Origin: Kribbella caucasensis
Lineage (GTDB): Bacteria; Actinomycetota; Actinomycetes; Propionibacteriales; Kribbellaceae
Assembly: GCF_004361855.1 (NCBI RefSeq)
Contig: NZ_SNWQ01000030.1
Location: forward strand, 21,784-85,783
Length of the DNA: 64,000 nt
Direction: 5' to 3'
The stretch's first letter is position 1; each line of letters starts with the position of its first letter. The notes beneath the pieces are model-generated. The model worked only from the letters and a program-made list of their open reading frames with translations. It searched no databases and was not told the origin of the DNA. The translations under genes were made by a program, and so were the position numbers. Of the stretch, positions 25,465 through 33,679 are shown in pieces.

Positions 25465-26169
25465 ATGCCCGAGTACGCCGACCTGCGCGCGTTGTTCATC
25501 AACTGCACGCTGAAGCGATCACCAGAACGCAGCAACACCGAGGGACTCGTCGAGGTCAGCCGCAACATCATGTTCAAGCAGGGTGTCGAGGTGGAGACGA
25601 TCCGCCCGGTCGACCACGACATCGCGACCGGGGTCTGGCCGGACATGACCGAGCACGGCTGGCCGGTCGACGCGTGGCCGGCCATCCAGGAGAAGGTGAT
25701 GGCGGCCGACATCCTGGTGATCGCCGGGCCGATCTGGCTCGGCGACAACAGCTCCGTCACCAAGCAGGTGATCGAGCGGCTCTACGGCAACTCGTCGATT
25801 CTCAACGAGCACGGACAGTACGCGTACTACGGACGAGTCGGCGGCTGTCTGATCACCGGCAACGAGGACGGGGTCAAGCACTGTGCGATGAACATCCTCT
25901 ACAGCCTGCAACACCTCGGGTACACGGTCCCACCGCAGGCCGACGCCGGCTGGATCGGCGAGGCCGGCCCAGGTCCGTCGTACCTGGACCCGGGCTCGGG
26001 TGGTCCGGAGAACGACTTCACCAACCGCAACACGACCTTCATGACCTGGAACCTGTTGCACCTCGCCCGGATACTGAAGGACGCGGGCGGCATCCCTGCA
26101 CACGGCAACCAGCGGTCGGAGTGGGACGCCGGCTGCCGGTTCGACTTCGAGAACCCGGAATACCGCTGA
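25465..26169 (+). CDS. NADPH-dependent FMN reductase/flavodoxin-like protein
   Basis: GAAGGAGAG lies eight bases before ATG 25465, giving 234 residues beginning MPEYADLRALFINCTLKRS. The flavodoxin-like fold is shown by the phosphate-binding start LFINCTLKRSPERSNT, and by ADILVIAGPIWLGDNSS and YGRVGGCLITGNEDG. It probably binds FMN and passes electrons from NAD(P)H. Its position right after the Rieske-ThDP gene, 29 bp downstream, suggests it is a redox partner of that fusion; this is inference. Confidence 0.85.
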   Translation: MPEYADLRALFINCTLKRSPERSNTEGLVEVSRNIMFKQGVEVETIRPVDHDIATGVWPDMTEHGWPVDAWPAIQEKVMAADILVIAGPIWLGDNSSVTKQVIERLYGNSSILNEHGQYAYYGRVGGCLITGNEDGVKHCAMNILYSLQHLGYTVPPQADAGWIGEAGPGPSYLDPGSGGPENDFTNRNTTFMTWNLLHLARILKDAGGIPAHGNQRSEWDAGCRFDFENPEYR

Positions 26170-26198
26170 CCAGCGTCGCGGTCCGGTACCGTCGCCCT

Positions 26199-26837
26199 GT
26201 GGCGACGGCGCTGCCCTCGGACGAGGTCCTGATCGCCGGTCTCCGGGCCGGCGACGAGGAGACGTTCGCCCGGCTGCTGGACGGCTGGTCAAGCTCGATG
26301 CTGCGGCTGGCCCGCACCTTCGTGTCCACCGCCGCCAGTGCCGAGGAGGTCGTCCAGGACACCTGGCTGGCCGTCTTCCAGAGCATCGGCACCTTCGAGG
26401 GCCGGTCCGCGTTGCAGACCTGGGTCTACCGGATCCTGGTCAACATCGCCCGCAAGCGCGGCGCCCGGGAGCAGCGGACGGTGCCTTGGACCAGCCTGGT
26501 CCCGGATGGAGACCCGACCGTCGACCCGAGCCGGTTCCGCGGTCCCGAGGACCCTGACCCCGACCACTGGCGGGCCTTTCCGGAGCGCTGGCCGACCACC
26601 GAGAGCGAGGTGCTCGCCCATGAGGTGCGGGCGACCGTGGCCGCCGCGATCGATGGGCTGCCACCCCGGCAGCGGGTGGTGCTGACCCTGCGCGACATCG
26701 ACGGGCACAGCGCGGACGACGTGTGCGCCTTGCTGGAGATCACGACCGCCAACCAGCGCGTCCTGCTGCACCGAGCCCGCGCGGCGGTGCGCAGCCATCT
26801 CGAGCGGTACTTCACCACCACCGGAGGCGACTCATGA
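26199..26837 (+). CDS. ECF sigma factor (RpoE-like)
   Basis: This 212-residue sigma-70 factor has region 2 (AEEVVQDTWLAVFQSIGTFEG, then TWVYRILVNIARKR) and region 4 (LPPRQRVVLTLRDIDG, then DDVCALLEITTANQRVLLHR). GTG 26199 is preceded by TACCGT six bases upstream, a possible leaderless -10. It is 29 bp after the FMN-reductase gene and overlaps the anti-sigma gene by ATGA. The repeated TGTAAC-type promoters around the cluster make it the obvious candidate to read them. Confidence 0.92.
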   Translation: MATALPSDEVLIAGLRAGDEETFARLLDGWSSSMLRLARTFVSTAASAEEVVQDTWLAVFQSIGTFEGRSALQTWVYRILVNIARKRGAREQRTVPWTSLVPDGDPTVDPSRFRGPEDPDPDHWRAFPERWPTTESEVLAHEVRATVAAAIDGLPPRQRVVLTLRDIDGHSADDVCALLEITTANQRVLLHRARAAVRSHLERYFTTTGGDS

Positions 26838-27064
26838 CCTGCGCCGAACTGGTCGAGCTCGTCACCGCTTTCCTTGAAGGCGCGCTGGACAATGAGACTG
26901 AGCGCCGGTTCCAGGACCACCTGGAGATCTGCGACGGCTGTGAGACGTACGTCGAGCAGCTGCGCCGGACGATCGAGGAAGTCGGCAAGCTCCCGCCGGA
27001 GAGCCTCTCGGACGAGGCTCGCGACCGGCTGCTGGACGCCTTCCGGAGCTTCCGCACGGACTGA
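26834..27064 (+). CDS. Zinc-binding anti-sigma factor (ZAS type)
   Basis: This 76-residue protein has the zinc anti-sigma signature H-x3-C-x2-C at residues 29-36 (DHLEICDGCETY) plus Cys3. There is no transmembrane helix, so it is a cytoplasmic single-domain anti-sigma factor like RsrA. Such proteins release their sigma factor when the zinc thiols are oxidised. ATG overlaps the sigma stop by 4 bp. This points to a redox signal controlling the cluster. Confidence 0.9.
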   Translation: MTCAELVELVTAFLEGALDNETERRFQDHLEICDGCETYVEQLRRTIEEVGKLPPESLSDEARDRLLDAFRSFRTD

Positions 27065-27067
27065 AGA

Positions 27068-27098
27068 TGTAACACCGACGTGGCTCGGCGGCACTGAA
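27068..27098 (+). promoter_or_regulatory. Predicted ECF promoter C (antiporter)
   Basis: TGTAACACC at 27068-27076, then 13 bp, then GGCACTGAA at 27090-27098. It matches promoter A before the Rieske gene and lies about 47 bp upstream of the antiporter ATG, right after the anti-sigma stop codon. Confidence 0.48.
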
Positions 27099-27144
27099 CC
27101 GGTGTGGGCGTCGTACGGCGGCGCCTGGGTCGGGAGGGGACCTG

Positions 27145-28356
27145 ATGCCGGACGTCGAATTCGTGAATCTGTTCGCGATCACGCTGATCGCGTTGCTGGC
27201 ACCGCTGCTGCTCGGGTTGAGGCCGTCGTTGCGGATCCCGGCCGTGGTACTCGAGATCGTGGCCGGCATCGTCGTCGGACCGCACGGTCTGGGGCTGGTC
27301 GAGGTCGATCTGCCGGTCGAGATCGTGGCCTTGCTGGGACTGGCTTTCCTGCTGTTCCTCGCCGGGTTGGAGATCGACGTCCATCAGCTGCGCGGACGGG
27401 TGCTGCGATTGGCGTTGCTCGGTTATGTGGTGACGCTGGTGCTCGGGAGCGCCGCGGGGTTCGGCTTCTCGGCGGCCGGATGGGTGAACAGCCCGTTCCT
27501 GCTCGCGGTCGCGTTGTCCGCGACGTCGCTCGGCCTGGTGGTGCCCGTGCTCAAGGACGCCGGCCAGTTGGACGGGAAGGTCGGACAGTTCACGATCGCG
27601 GCGGCATCGGTGGCGGACTTCGCGGCCGTTCTGCTGCTGTCGCTGGTGTTCTCGACCGAGGGCGGTACTGCGGGCGAGCGGCTGATCATGGTCGGCCTTT
27701 TCGCCTTGCTGGTCGTCGTCACCGGTCTGGTGGTGGCGGCCGCGGGCAGGTCCGAGCGGATCGAGATGACGTTGTTCCGGTTGCAGGACACGACTGCCGA
27801 GATCCGGGTACGAGCGGCGGTCGTGCTGCTGGTCGCCTTTGTCGCGCTTGCCGAGCAGTTCGGGCTGGAGACGATCCTGGGAGCGTTTCTGGCCGGCGCG
27901 GTGGTCGGTCTGGTCGATCGGGACTCGAGCTCGCACCCGCGGTTCCGGATCAAGTTGGAGGCCTTGGGCTACGGATTCCTGATCCCGGTGTTCTTCGTGA
28001 CCAGTGGGCTGCGGCTCGATCTGGGTGGGCTGGTGGAAGATCCGGCCGCGCTGGCCCGGGTTCCGTTGTTCCTGCTGGCACTCCTGGTGGTGCGCGGCGT
28101 ACCGGCACTGCTGGCCGTCCGGGAGCTCGGGTCGAGACCGGCGGCCGCCGCGGCGTTGCTGCAGGCAACCTCGTTGCCGTTCATCGTGACCGCGACCCAG
28201 ATCGGCGTGGTGACCGGGTTGATGGCTCCGGTTACCGCCGCCGCTCTGGTCTGTGCGGGCCTGCTGTCCGTGCTGGTGTTTCCGGCGCTCGCGCTCGGAC
28301 TGCTCAGGGGCGGCGACCGAGTCGGCCCAGGAGTACCGCGGCCAGCATCGAGATGA
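27145..28356 (+). CDS. CPA2-type cation/proton antiporter
   Basis: This 403-residue protein has about eleven to thirteen hydrophobic helices. It belongs to the monovalent cation:proton antiporter-2 (KefB/NhaS3-like) family, with typical segments FLAGLEIDVHQLRGRVL, LSATSLGLVVPVLKD and GAFLAGAVVGLVDRD. There is no C-terminal regulatory (TrkA) domain. GGGAGGGGACC precedes the ATG. It ends 53 bp inside the convergent transporter gene. A TGTAAC-type promoter upstream ties it to the sigma cluster. Confidence 0.9.
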   Translation: MPDVEFVNLFAITLIALLAPLLLGLRPSLRIPAVVLEIVAGIVVGPHGLGLVEVDLPVEIVALLGLAFLLFLAGLEIDVHQLRGRVLRLALLGYVVTLVLGSAAGFGFSAAGWVNSPFLLAVALSATSLGLVVPVLKDAGQLDGKVGQFTIAAASVADFAAVLLLSLVFSTEGGTAGERLIMVGLFALLVVVTGLVVAAAGRSERIEMTLFRLQDTTAEIRVRAAVVLLVAFVALAEQFGLETILGAFLAGAVVGLVDRDSSSHPRFRIKLEALGYGFLIPVFFVTSGLRLDLGGLVEDPAALARVPLFLLALLVVRGVPALLAVRELGSRPAAAAALLQATSLPFIVTATQIGVVTGLMAPVTAAALVCAGLLSVLVFPALALGLLRGGDRVGPGVPRPASR

Positions 28357-29626
28357 TGATCGAGGTGTAGGTCGCGCCGAGCCAGCCGGGGACGGGCTGG
28401 TTGTCGAAGATGCGCTGCTGGAGATCCAGCCAGAACGGGGACCAGCCGGAGACCGTGCCCGGGTTGACGAGCTGGTAGGCGACGAAGCCGATCACCCAGG
28501 CGACGGCGGGTTGCCAGCGGAAGCGGGCGGTGTCGCTGACGTTCCAGCGCATCTTGCTGACCACGAAGAAGTCGGCGATCGCGACCGCGAACAACGGGAC
28601 GAACACGGACCCGATCAGGTAGAGGAACTGGGTGTAGTTGCCCAGGTCAAACACCAGCGCGAGCACCGTGGCGAGCACGCCGATGGCGATCGAGATCCAG
28701 CGCCGGTCGATGTGGCCGATCAGGTTGTGCGCGGACATCGTGGTCGAGTAGACGTTCGCGTACGCCTCGTCCACCTCGTCGACCAGCAGCACGAACAACG
28801 CGATCGCGCCGGCCGGGAGGGTGACGAGTGCGGTGATGACGTCGGCGCTGTTGGTCTGCAGGGTCGCGACCGCGAGCACCCCGAGTCCGTAGTACAGGAC
28901 CGCGGCCAGGCCGTAGCCGAGGGCTGAGCCGGCGAAGGCGGTCCTGTTGGTCCGCGAGTGCCGGGTGTAGTCGGCGGCGAGCGGCGCGAACGAGACGACG
29001 CCGGCGGCGGCCAGGTCGACGCCCGGCCAGAATCCGAACACGCTGTCCTGCGGGAGATCGTGCACCGGCTTGCTCAGCACCTGGATGAACAGGTAGACCG
29101 ACGCGATCAGCACCAGCCAGACCATGAACTTGCGCAGCAGTTTGACACTGCCGAGCGGCCGGACCGCCATCGCCGTCGCTATCACCCCGGCCAGGATGAC
29201 GAACAACCAGCGCCAGCGCTCACTCGTCACCGCGACCGCGGCCTGGGAGATGACGATGATCTCCATCGTCGCCCAGCCGATGTTCTGCGCGATGTTCAGC
29301 ACGGTCGGCGCCATCGATCCACGCCGGCCGAACAACCCACGCAGGCTGGCCATCGCGGGCGCACCCGTCTGCGAGCCGAACACGGCCGCGCCGCCGAGCA
29401 CCAGCGCGCCGATCCCGCAGCCGACGACGACCGCGAGCAGGCCTTGCACCAACGAGCCCGTGTACGCCGCGACCAGGGCGCCGGTGACCGGGCCGAACAA
29501 CGAGATCCCGAGATTGCCCCAGAGGGTGAACTGATCGAGGAAACCCAAGGTGCGAGGGGCGTCCGTCGTCAGCACCAGCGGTGCCTCGGTCGAATCCCCA
29601 GGATTGCGAACAGCAGTCGTCGACAT
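28304..29626 (-). CDS. NCS1 family transporter, probably for a thiamine precursor (CytX-like)
   Basis: This 440-residue protein has about twelve membrane helices and belongs to the purine/cytosine permease (NCS1) family: LDQFTLWGNLGISLFGP, NIAQNIGWATMEIIVI, and NTTM-like VYSTTMSAHN near the middle. The TPP riboswitch directly before it shows that the cargo is a thiamine precursor such as hydroxymethylpyrimidine, as proposed for CytX. Start at ATG 29626 lies 7-15 bases past the switch. Its end overlaps the convergent antiporter by 53 bp. Confidence 0.93.
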   Translation of the reverse strand: MSTTAVRNPGDSTEAPLVLTTDAPRTLGFLDQFTLWGNLGISLFGPVTGALVAAYTGSLVQGLLAVVVGCGIGALVLGGAAVFGSQTGAPAMASLRGLFGRRGSMAPTVLNIAQNIGWATMEIIVISQAAVAVTSERWRWLFVILAGVIATAMAVRPLGSVKLLRKFMVWLVLIASVYLFIQVLSKPVHDLPQDSVFGFWPGVDLAAAGVVSFAPLAADYTRHSRTNRTAFAGSALGYGLAAVLYYGLGVLAVATLQTNSADVITALVTLPAGAIALFVLLVDEVDEAYANVYSTTMSAHNLIGHIDRRWISIAIGVLATVLALVFDLGNYTQFLYLIGSVFVPLFAVAIADFFVVSKMRWNVSDTARFRWQPAVAWVIGFVAYQLVNPGTVSGWSPFWLDLQQRIFDNQPVPGWLGATYTSIIISMLAAVLLGRLGRRP

Positions 29627-29632
29627 GTTGAC

Positions 29633-29745
29633 CTGCTCCCTACGCCGGCATTACCCGGTCAGGTTCAGGCGGTCGGCGACCCGGCTGCTTCCAGCTCGTC
29701 GCCCTCTCAGCCCGCAATCCGGTGCGAGCTCCCGCGGAGGTGTGT
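29633..29745 (-). promoter_or_regulatory. TPP (THI-box) riboswitch
   Basis: On the minus strand the conserved parts appear in order: GGGCTGAGA (P2/J3-2), then a variable P3 hairpin, then CCTGAACCTGACCGGGTAAT and GCCGGCGTAGGGAG. P1 can form between ACCTCC upstream and GGGAGCAGGT downstream. The switch ends about seven bases before the transporter ATG, so it probably acts by hiding the ribosome binding site. Thiamine pyrophosphate would turn the gene off. Confidence 0.95.
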
Positions 29746-29769
29746 TGTTACCTCGTCAACGATAACCCT

Positions 29770-30462
29770 TCAGCCGTCGCCGGCCACAGCCGCTGCTCGC
29801 AGGATGAACGCGGCCAGCTCGCGGCCGTTGGTCAGCACCGGCAGATGTGAGCCGGTCGGCAGGGTCCATGCCTCGCCGCCGGTGAGGTCGGCGAGCTGCT
29901 GGGTCCAGAGCGCGGGCGCCAGCTTGTCGTGGGCCGAACGGATCACGACGGTCGGCACGGTCGGCCTCGAACCGTCGGCCGAACCAGCGGCCAGCTTCGA
30001 GGCGGCGGCAGCGAGGTCGTAGGACCGGGCGGCCTCGATGGCGCGGGTGATCGACGTGACACCGGTACGCCGGTACTGCTTGGTCAGGGTCGGGATGAGG
30101 GTCGGCGGACTCCACAGCGCGGAGCGGAGCCAGCGACCGGTCATCCTCGGCCAACTGGATGCGGTCAGGTCGCCACTCGGCGCGATCAGGACCAGCGCGG
30201 CGACCAGCTCGGGATGCTGGAGGGTCGCCTCGACCACGATCTCGCAGCTGGCCGAATGCCCTACCAGGACGGACCGTTCCTTGACCTGCTGGACGAGTCG
30301 CTCGGCCAGCGCCTCGATGTGAAGGTCATCGTCGCGGCCCGCCTTCATCCCGTAGCCCGGCAGCGCGACGACCTCGTACTGCGCCTGCAGGTGCTTACAC
30401 GTCGGGGCGTACGACTCCGGCCCGAGACCAAGCCCGGGCACCAGGACTATCGGCGCGGTCAT
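29770..30462 (-). CDS. Alpha/beta hydrolase
   Basis: Start at ATG 30462 gives 230 residues with VLVPGLGLGPESY (oxyanion), the nucleophile elbow VGHSASCE, the acid region RSAHDKLAP and catalytic His in LPTGSHLPVL. No signal peptide. The ATG overlaps the stop of the upstream membrane protein gene by 4 bp (ATGA), so the two are made together. Substrate unknown. Confidence 0.85.
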   Translation of the reverse strand: MTAPIVLVPGLGLGPESYAPTCKHLQAQYEVVALPGYGMKAGRDDDLHIEALAERLVQQVKERSVLVGHSASCEIVVEATLQHPELVAALVLIAPSGDLTASSWPRMTGRWLRSALWSPPTLIPTLTKQYRRTGVTSITRAIEAARSYDLAAAASKLAAGSADGSRPTVPTVVIRSAHDKLAPALWTQQLADLTGGEAWTLPTGSHLPVLTNGRELAAFILRAAAVAGDG

Positions 30463-31313
30463 TCCCACGGCGGCCGGTCGGGGGCCGGCTGAACCACTGG
30501 GTTCGCCACCTCCGGCCGGAGCTCGCGATAGCCGAGCGCGAACCCGGCGGCCAGGATCAGCAGGCCGACTCCACCCCACCCGTACGCCGTGGGCAGGCGG
30601 TCGAGCGAATCGTCGATCGCGCCCATCCCGGTGCTCAGCACCATCACCGCCCAGAACAGGATCGGGATCAGTGAGACGCCGACCAGGCCGAGTCCGACGA
30701 CCTCCACCGGATCAGGTTGGTGGCCGGCCCGGCGACGGCCGGTGAGGTCGCGGAACCACATCACCAGCGCGGCCAGGCCGACGATGACGAGGAGCAACTG
30801 GCCGATCGTGTCGATCACGTCGGTGCGCAGCGGGTGGTTGAGAGGTGAGCCGGGGGCCTGGGCGATCTCGCGGAGCGACACCCGCTGGACGGTCAGCACC
30901 AGAAGTCCGTAGACAGCGGCCAGGATCGCGGCGATCAGGACCACTCGCGCCGCGCGGGGATCGCGGGTCGGCGCGGGTCGGCCGTACGTCGGGAGCTCGT
31001 GCTGCTGGGGATGCGCCGGAGCGCCGTACGGGTGGCCGGGACGGTAGGTAGGCGGCTGCGTGTACCCCTGCGGTTGCTGTGCGGCGTACGGCGGCTGTTG
31101 CCCGGGGTACGGCTGCTCTGGGTACTGGGGTGGCTGTTGCCCGGGGTACTGCTGGGGAGGGTAGGGCTGCGGCTGGTACTGCGCCGGTGGCTGGGGTGAG
31201 CCCTCGCTGTAGGTGCCGTGCCCGTACGGAGCGGGTTTGGCGTAGCGCTCATCCTCGTTGGGCTCGTCCGGGTCGTCGCCCCGGCCGTACGTGGGGAACT
31301 GGGGTGACGACAT
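30459..31313 (-). CDS. Pro/Gln/Tyr-rich membrane protein
   Basis: The first 120 residues are a cytoplasmic low-complexity segment of repeats like YPGQQPPQYPEQPYPG. This is followed by about four transmembrane helices in 122-275 (VVLIAAILAAVYGLLVL; LLLVIVGLAALVMWF; VVGLGLVGVSLIPILFW; GVGLLILAAGFALGY). Many actinobacteria carry such Pro-rich-plus-TM proteins; no function is set. It is coupled to the hydrolase downstream. Confidence 0.75.
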   Translation of the reverse strand: MSSPQFPTYGRGDDPDEPNEDERYAKPAPYGHGTYSEGSPQPPAQYQPQPYPPQQYPGQQPPQYPEQPYPGQQPPYAAQQPQGYTQPPTYRPGHPYGAPAHPQQHELPTYGRPAPTRDPRAARVVLIAAILAAVYGLLVLTVQRVSLREIAQAPGSPLNHPLRTDVIDTIGQLLLVIVGLAALVMWFRDLTGRRRAGHQPDPVEVVGLGLVGVSLIPILFWAVMVLSTGMGAIDDSLDRLPTAYGWGGVGLLILAAGFALGYRELRPEVANPVVQPAPDRPPWE

Positions 31314-31365
31314 CGGTGCTCCCTCGGACTCGGTCTATCGACAGGTTCTCACGAGCCGAGCGGAA

Positions 31366-32223
31366 TTAGGTGGCTTTGATCGTGGGCCACGCGTTCGGGA
31401 GGCAGCCGCCGAGGCCCTTGCTCTGCTGCATCATCACCGGCGCGGGCGTGTTCGCCTTCGCGCAGGTGGAGTGGCCGTGGCCGAGGGCGTGGCCGACTTC
31501 GTGGTTCACCAGGTAGTTGCGGTAGAGCTCGACCTTTCCGGCGTACCAAGGGATGGCGTACATCCAGCGCTTCGCGTTGAGCACCACCCGGTCCTCGACC
31601 CGGCAGGACAACTCGCCGCCGGTGTCGAGCGGCAGGCACAGCTTGTCGGTCAGCGTCGGCGTCGCCACGATGATGCGCAGGTCGGCGTCCGGTTTGTCGG
31701 TCCGCTCGAAGTTGACCGGGTGGACGGCCTGCCAGCCGCGCTCGTCGGTCAGCGTCTTGTGGATCGCCGCGGCGACCGCGGTCCCGTTGAAGGAGAGTCC
31801 TTCCTCGATCTCGACCCGGTAGGTGAGCTTGTCCCGCATCCCCGACGCCTTGTTGAACCCCGGCACCACCGCGAGCCGCCCGGTCGAGACTGTCACGTTG
31901 GGCTTGGCGCCCTTCGGCTTCCGGGTCAGCGTCGGCGCCGGTCGCTGTGGAGTGGTGAACGTTGCCGTCGGCGTCGGAATCACGGTCGGCGTCGGGGCGG
32001 GCGGCTGCGCGACGTCACGCACGGCTGTCCCGCCCTCACTGAACTGCGCGGCCAGACTCTGCCGACCAGTGGCGCCCGGGTGCACGACCATCACCATGCC
32101 GAGCACGGCCAGCGCCGTCACCGAGAACCACTGCGCTTTGTGCGGTTTCTTCCGGCTGTGCCGCCCACCGCGCCGACGCCGACGCGCAGCCGCGCTGCGC
32201 TGGCCAGTCCGCCCGGTGGTCAT
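31366..32223 (-). CDS. DUF3152 family secreted zinc protease-like protein
   Basis: This 285-residue protein has a basic start (RRRRRGGRHSRKK), one N-terminal membrane helix (VTALAVLGMVMVV), a Pro/Thr linker, and a C-terminal domain with the metzincin-like site NHEVGHALGHGH (HExxHxxGHxH pattern with V in place of x). It is likely anchored outside the cell. Catalytic residues for zinc hydrolysis are intact. Family DUF3152 is common in actinobacteria and has no clear substrate. Confidence 0.88.
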   Translation of the reverse strand: MTTGRTGQRSAAARRRRRGGRHSRKKPHKAQWFSVTALAVLGMVMVVHPGATGRQSLAAQFSEGGTAVRDVAQPPAPTPTVIPTPTATFTTPQRPAPTLTRKPKGAKPNVTVSTGRLAVVPGFNKASGMRDKLTYRVEIEEGLSFNGTAVAAAIHKTLTDERGWQAVHPVNFERTDKPDADLRIIVATPTLTDKLCLPLDTGGELSCRVEDRVVLNAKRWMYAIPWYAGKVELYRNYLVNHEVGHALGHGHSTCAKANTPAPVMMQQSKGLGGCLPNAWPTIKAT

Positions 32224-32330
32224 GTCGATTCACCCTAGCGACTCTCACCAAGATCACGAAAGTGCATCTTCCTGCCAAGTCCACAAACGAACCGTCGGCC
32301 GGGCACCGCTGAGCTCACCCGAACCGAAGG

Positions 32331-33524
32331 TCAGGCCGTTCGGGTTCGGAGGAACTTGCCGAAGTGGGGGACGGTGAAAGCTACTGTGCCGCGTTCGGCG
32401 GAGAAGACCAGGCCCTTCTTGATCAGGCCGTCGCGGGCCGGGGAGAGGGACTGGGGTTTGCGGTTGAGGTTGCTGGCGACTTCTGCGGTCGGGACGGAGC
32501 CGTCGCCTACGCCGACACCGAGCTCGGCCATCGCGCGCATGTACTCACGTTCGGCTGGGGTCGCGCGTTCGTAGCGGGAGCCGAAGAAGCCGACGGTGAG
32601 TTCGGCGGACGCCTCGGGGCCCGCGACCGCGACGTCCTTGATGGTGATCGGGTTGGTGGGCGCGTGGTCCCAGGTCGCGTGCGCGAAAGCCTGGACGAAG
32701 TACGGATAGCCGTCGGTATGCGCGTAGAGCTCATCGAGGGCCTCGTCCTCGAACTGCACTCCCTCGCTCTCGGCCGGCACCATCAGCGCACGGTCGCACG
32801 CGTCCCGGGCGAGGCGGTCGACTCGGATGTAGCGGAACAGCCGTTCGGAGTATGACTTGCTGGCGGACAGTACGGCGGGGAGGTGGGGCAGGCCGGCTCC
32901 GACAACGACGAGCGGCGCACTCTGCTGGGAGATCTCATGGCACGCGGCGCAGAGCGCGGACAGGTCGTCGGCGCAGATGTCCTGCATCTCGTCGATGAAC
33001 ACGCCCACGCCGACCGACAGATCGTTCGCGAGATCGGCGGCGTCGGTGAAGAGCTCGATCAGATCCATCTCGAGGTCGCCGGAATCCGCGCGCCCCTTCG
33101 CGGCGATCACGTCGACCGGTGGATGCCAGCGGACTCCCTTGCGATCGTTCTGCGCGGTCCGCAGCGCGAACGCCTTGAGCACCGAGCTGAACTGGTCGAC
33201 CCGGTCGTCGTCACGGTGCCGGTGACCGAGCTCGCGCATCGCGGTGTGCATCGCCTGCGCGATCGGCAGCCGGATGCTCTGATCCGGCCGGGCCTCGATC
33301 TTGCCGGTACCCCAGGCCCGCTTGATCGCCTGGCTCCGCAACGTGTTGAGCAGCACTGTCTTGCCGACGCCGCGCAGCCCCGACAACACCAGGCTCCGCT
33401 CCGGCCGGCCCGCCGCGACGCGTTCGAGCACCACCTCGAACTGCCGCACCTCGGTGTCGCGTCCGGCCAGCTCTGGCGGTCGCTGACCGGCGCCGGGCGC
33501 ATAGGGATTCCGGATCGGATCCAT
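32331..33524 (-). CDS. Orc1/Cdc6-like AAA ATPase
   Basis: Start at ATG 33524 gives 397 residues with the opening MDPIRNPYAPGAGQRPPELA typical of these proteins. Walker A is GLRGVGKT, Walker B is VFIDEMQDI, and a C-terminal winged-helix part (about 320-397) ends FTVPHFGKFLRTR. The family resembles archaeal Orc1/Cdc6 initiators; in bacteria its role is not fixed, and some members work in mobile elements or defence. It is divergent from a RelA/SpoT-like gene across two copies of a 29-bp repeat. Confidence 0.86.
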   Translation of the reverse strand: MDPIRNPYAPGAGQRPPELAGRDTEVRQFEVVLERVAAGRPERSLVLSGLRGVGKTVLLNTLRSQAIKRAWGTGKIEARPDQSIRLPIAQAMHTAMRELGHRHRDDDRVDQFSSVLKAFALRTAQNDRKGVRWHPPVDVIAAKGRADSGDLEMDLIELFTDAADLANDLSVGVGVFIDEMQDICADDLSALCAACHEISQQSAPLVVVGAGLPHLPAVLSASKSYSERLFRYIRVDRLARDACDRALMVPAESEGVQFEDEALDELYAHTDGYPYFVQAFAHATWDHAPTNPITIKDVAVAGPEASAELTVGFFGSRYERATPAEREYMRAMAELGVGVGDGSVPTAEVASNLNRKPQSLSPARDGLIKKGLVFSAERGTVAFTVPHFGKFLRTRTA

Positions 33525-33543
33525 GCATTTCACTGTATGAGCG

Positions 33544-33573
33544 CGTCTAGCGTTTTCCTTAGATTTCGCTAGC
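33544..33573. repeat. 29-bp repeat, copy 1 (near the ATPase gene)
   Basis: CGTCTAGCG, TTTTCC, TTAGATTTCG and CTAG in order, ending 33572. The three TAG triplets are spaced 12 and 10 bp, putting them on nearly one face of the helix. CTAGCG at 33547-33552 and CGCTAG at 33567-33572 form inverted arms. It lies about 20 bp upstream of the ATPase ATG (33524, minus strand). Confidence 0.7.
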
Positions 33574-33613
33574 GAACCCGAGCGCGTGTCGCTGTTCTGT
33601 CGGTTTCCTGGGT

Positions 33614-33645
33614 CGTCTAGCGAATTCCGTAGATTCCACTAGACG
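33614..33645. repeat. 29-bp repeat, copy 2 (near the RelA/SpoT-like gene)
   Basis: CGTCTAGCG, AATTCC, GTAGATTCCA and CTAG match copy 1 at about 24 of 29 bases, starting exactly 70 bp later. The same 12/10-bp TAG spacing is kept. Here the outer arms CGTCTAG (33614-33620) and CTAGACG (33639-33645) are perfect. It is 35 bp upstream of the plus-strand start at 33680, so each divergent gene has one copy next to its start. Confidence 0.7.
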
Positions 33646-33679
33646 CGGATATCGACTCCGAGAGCACTATGGTCGGCGC

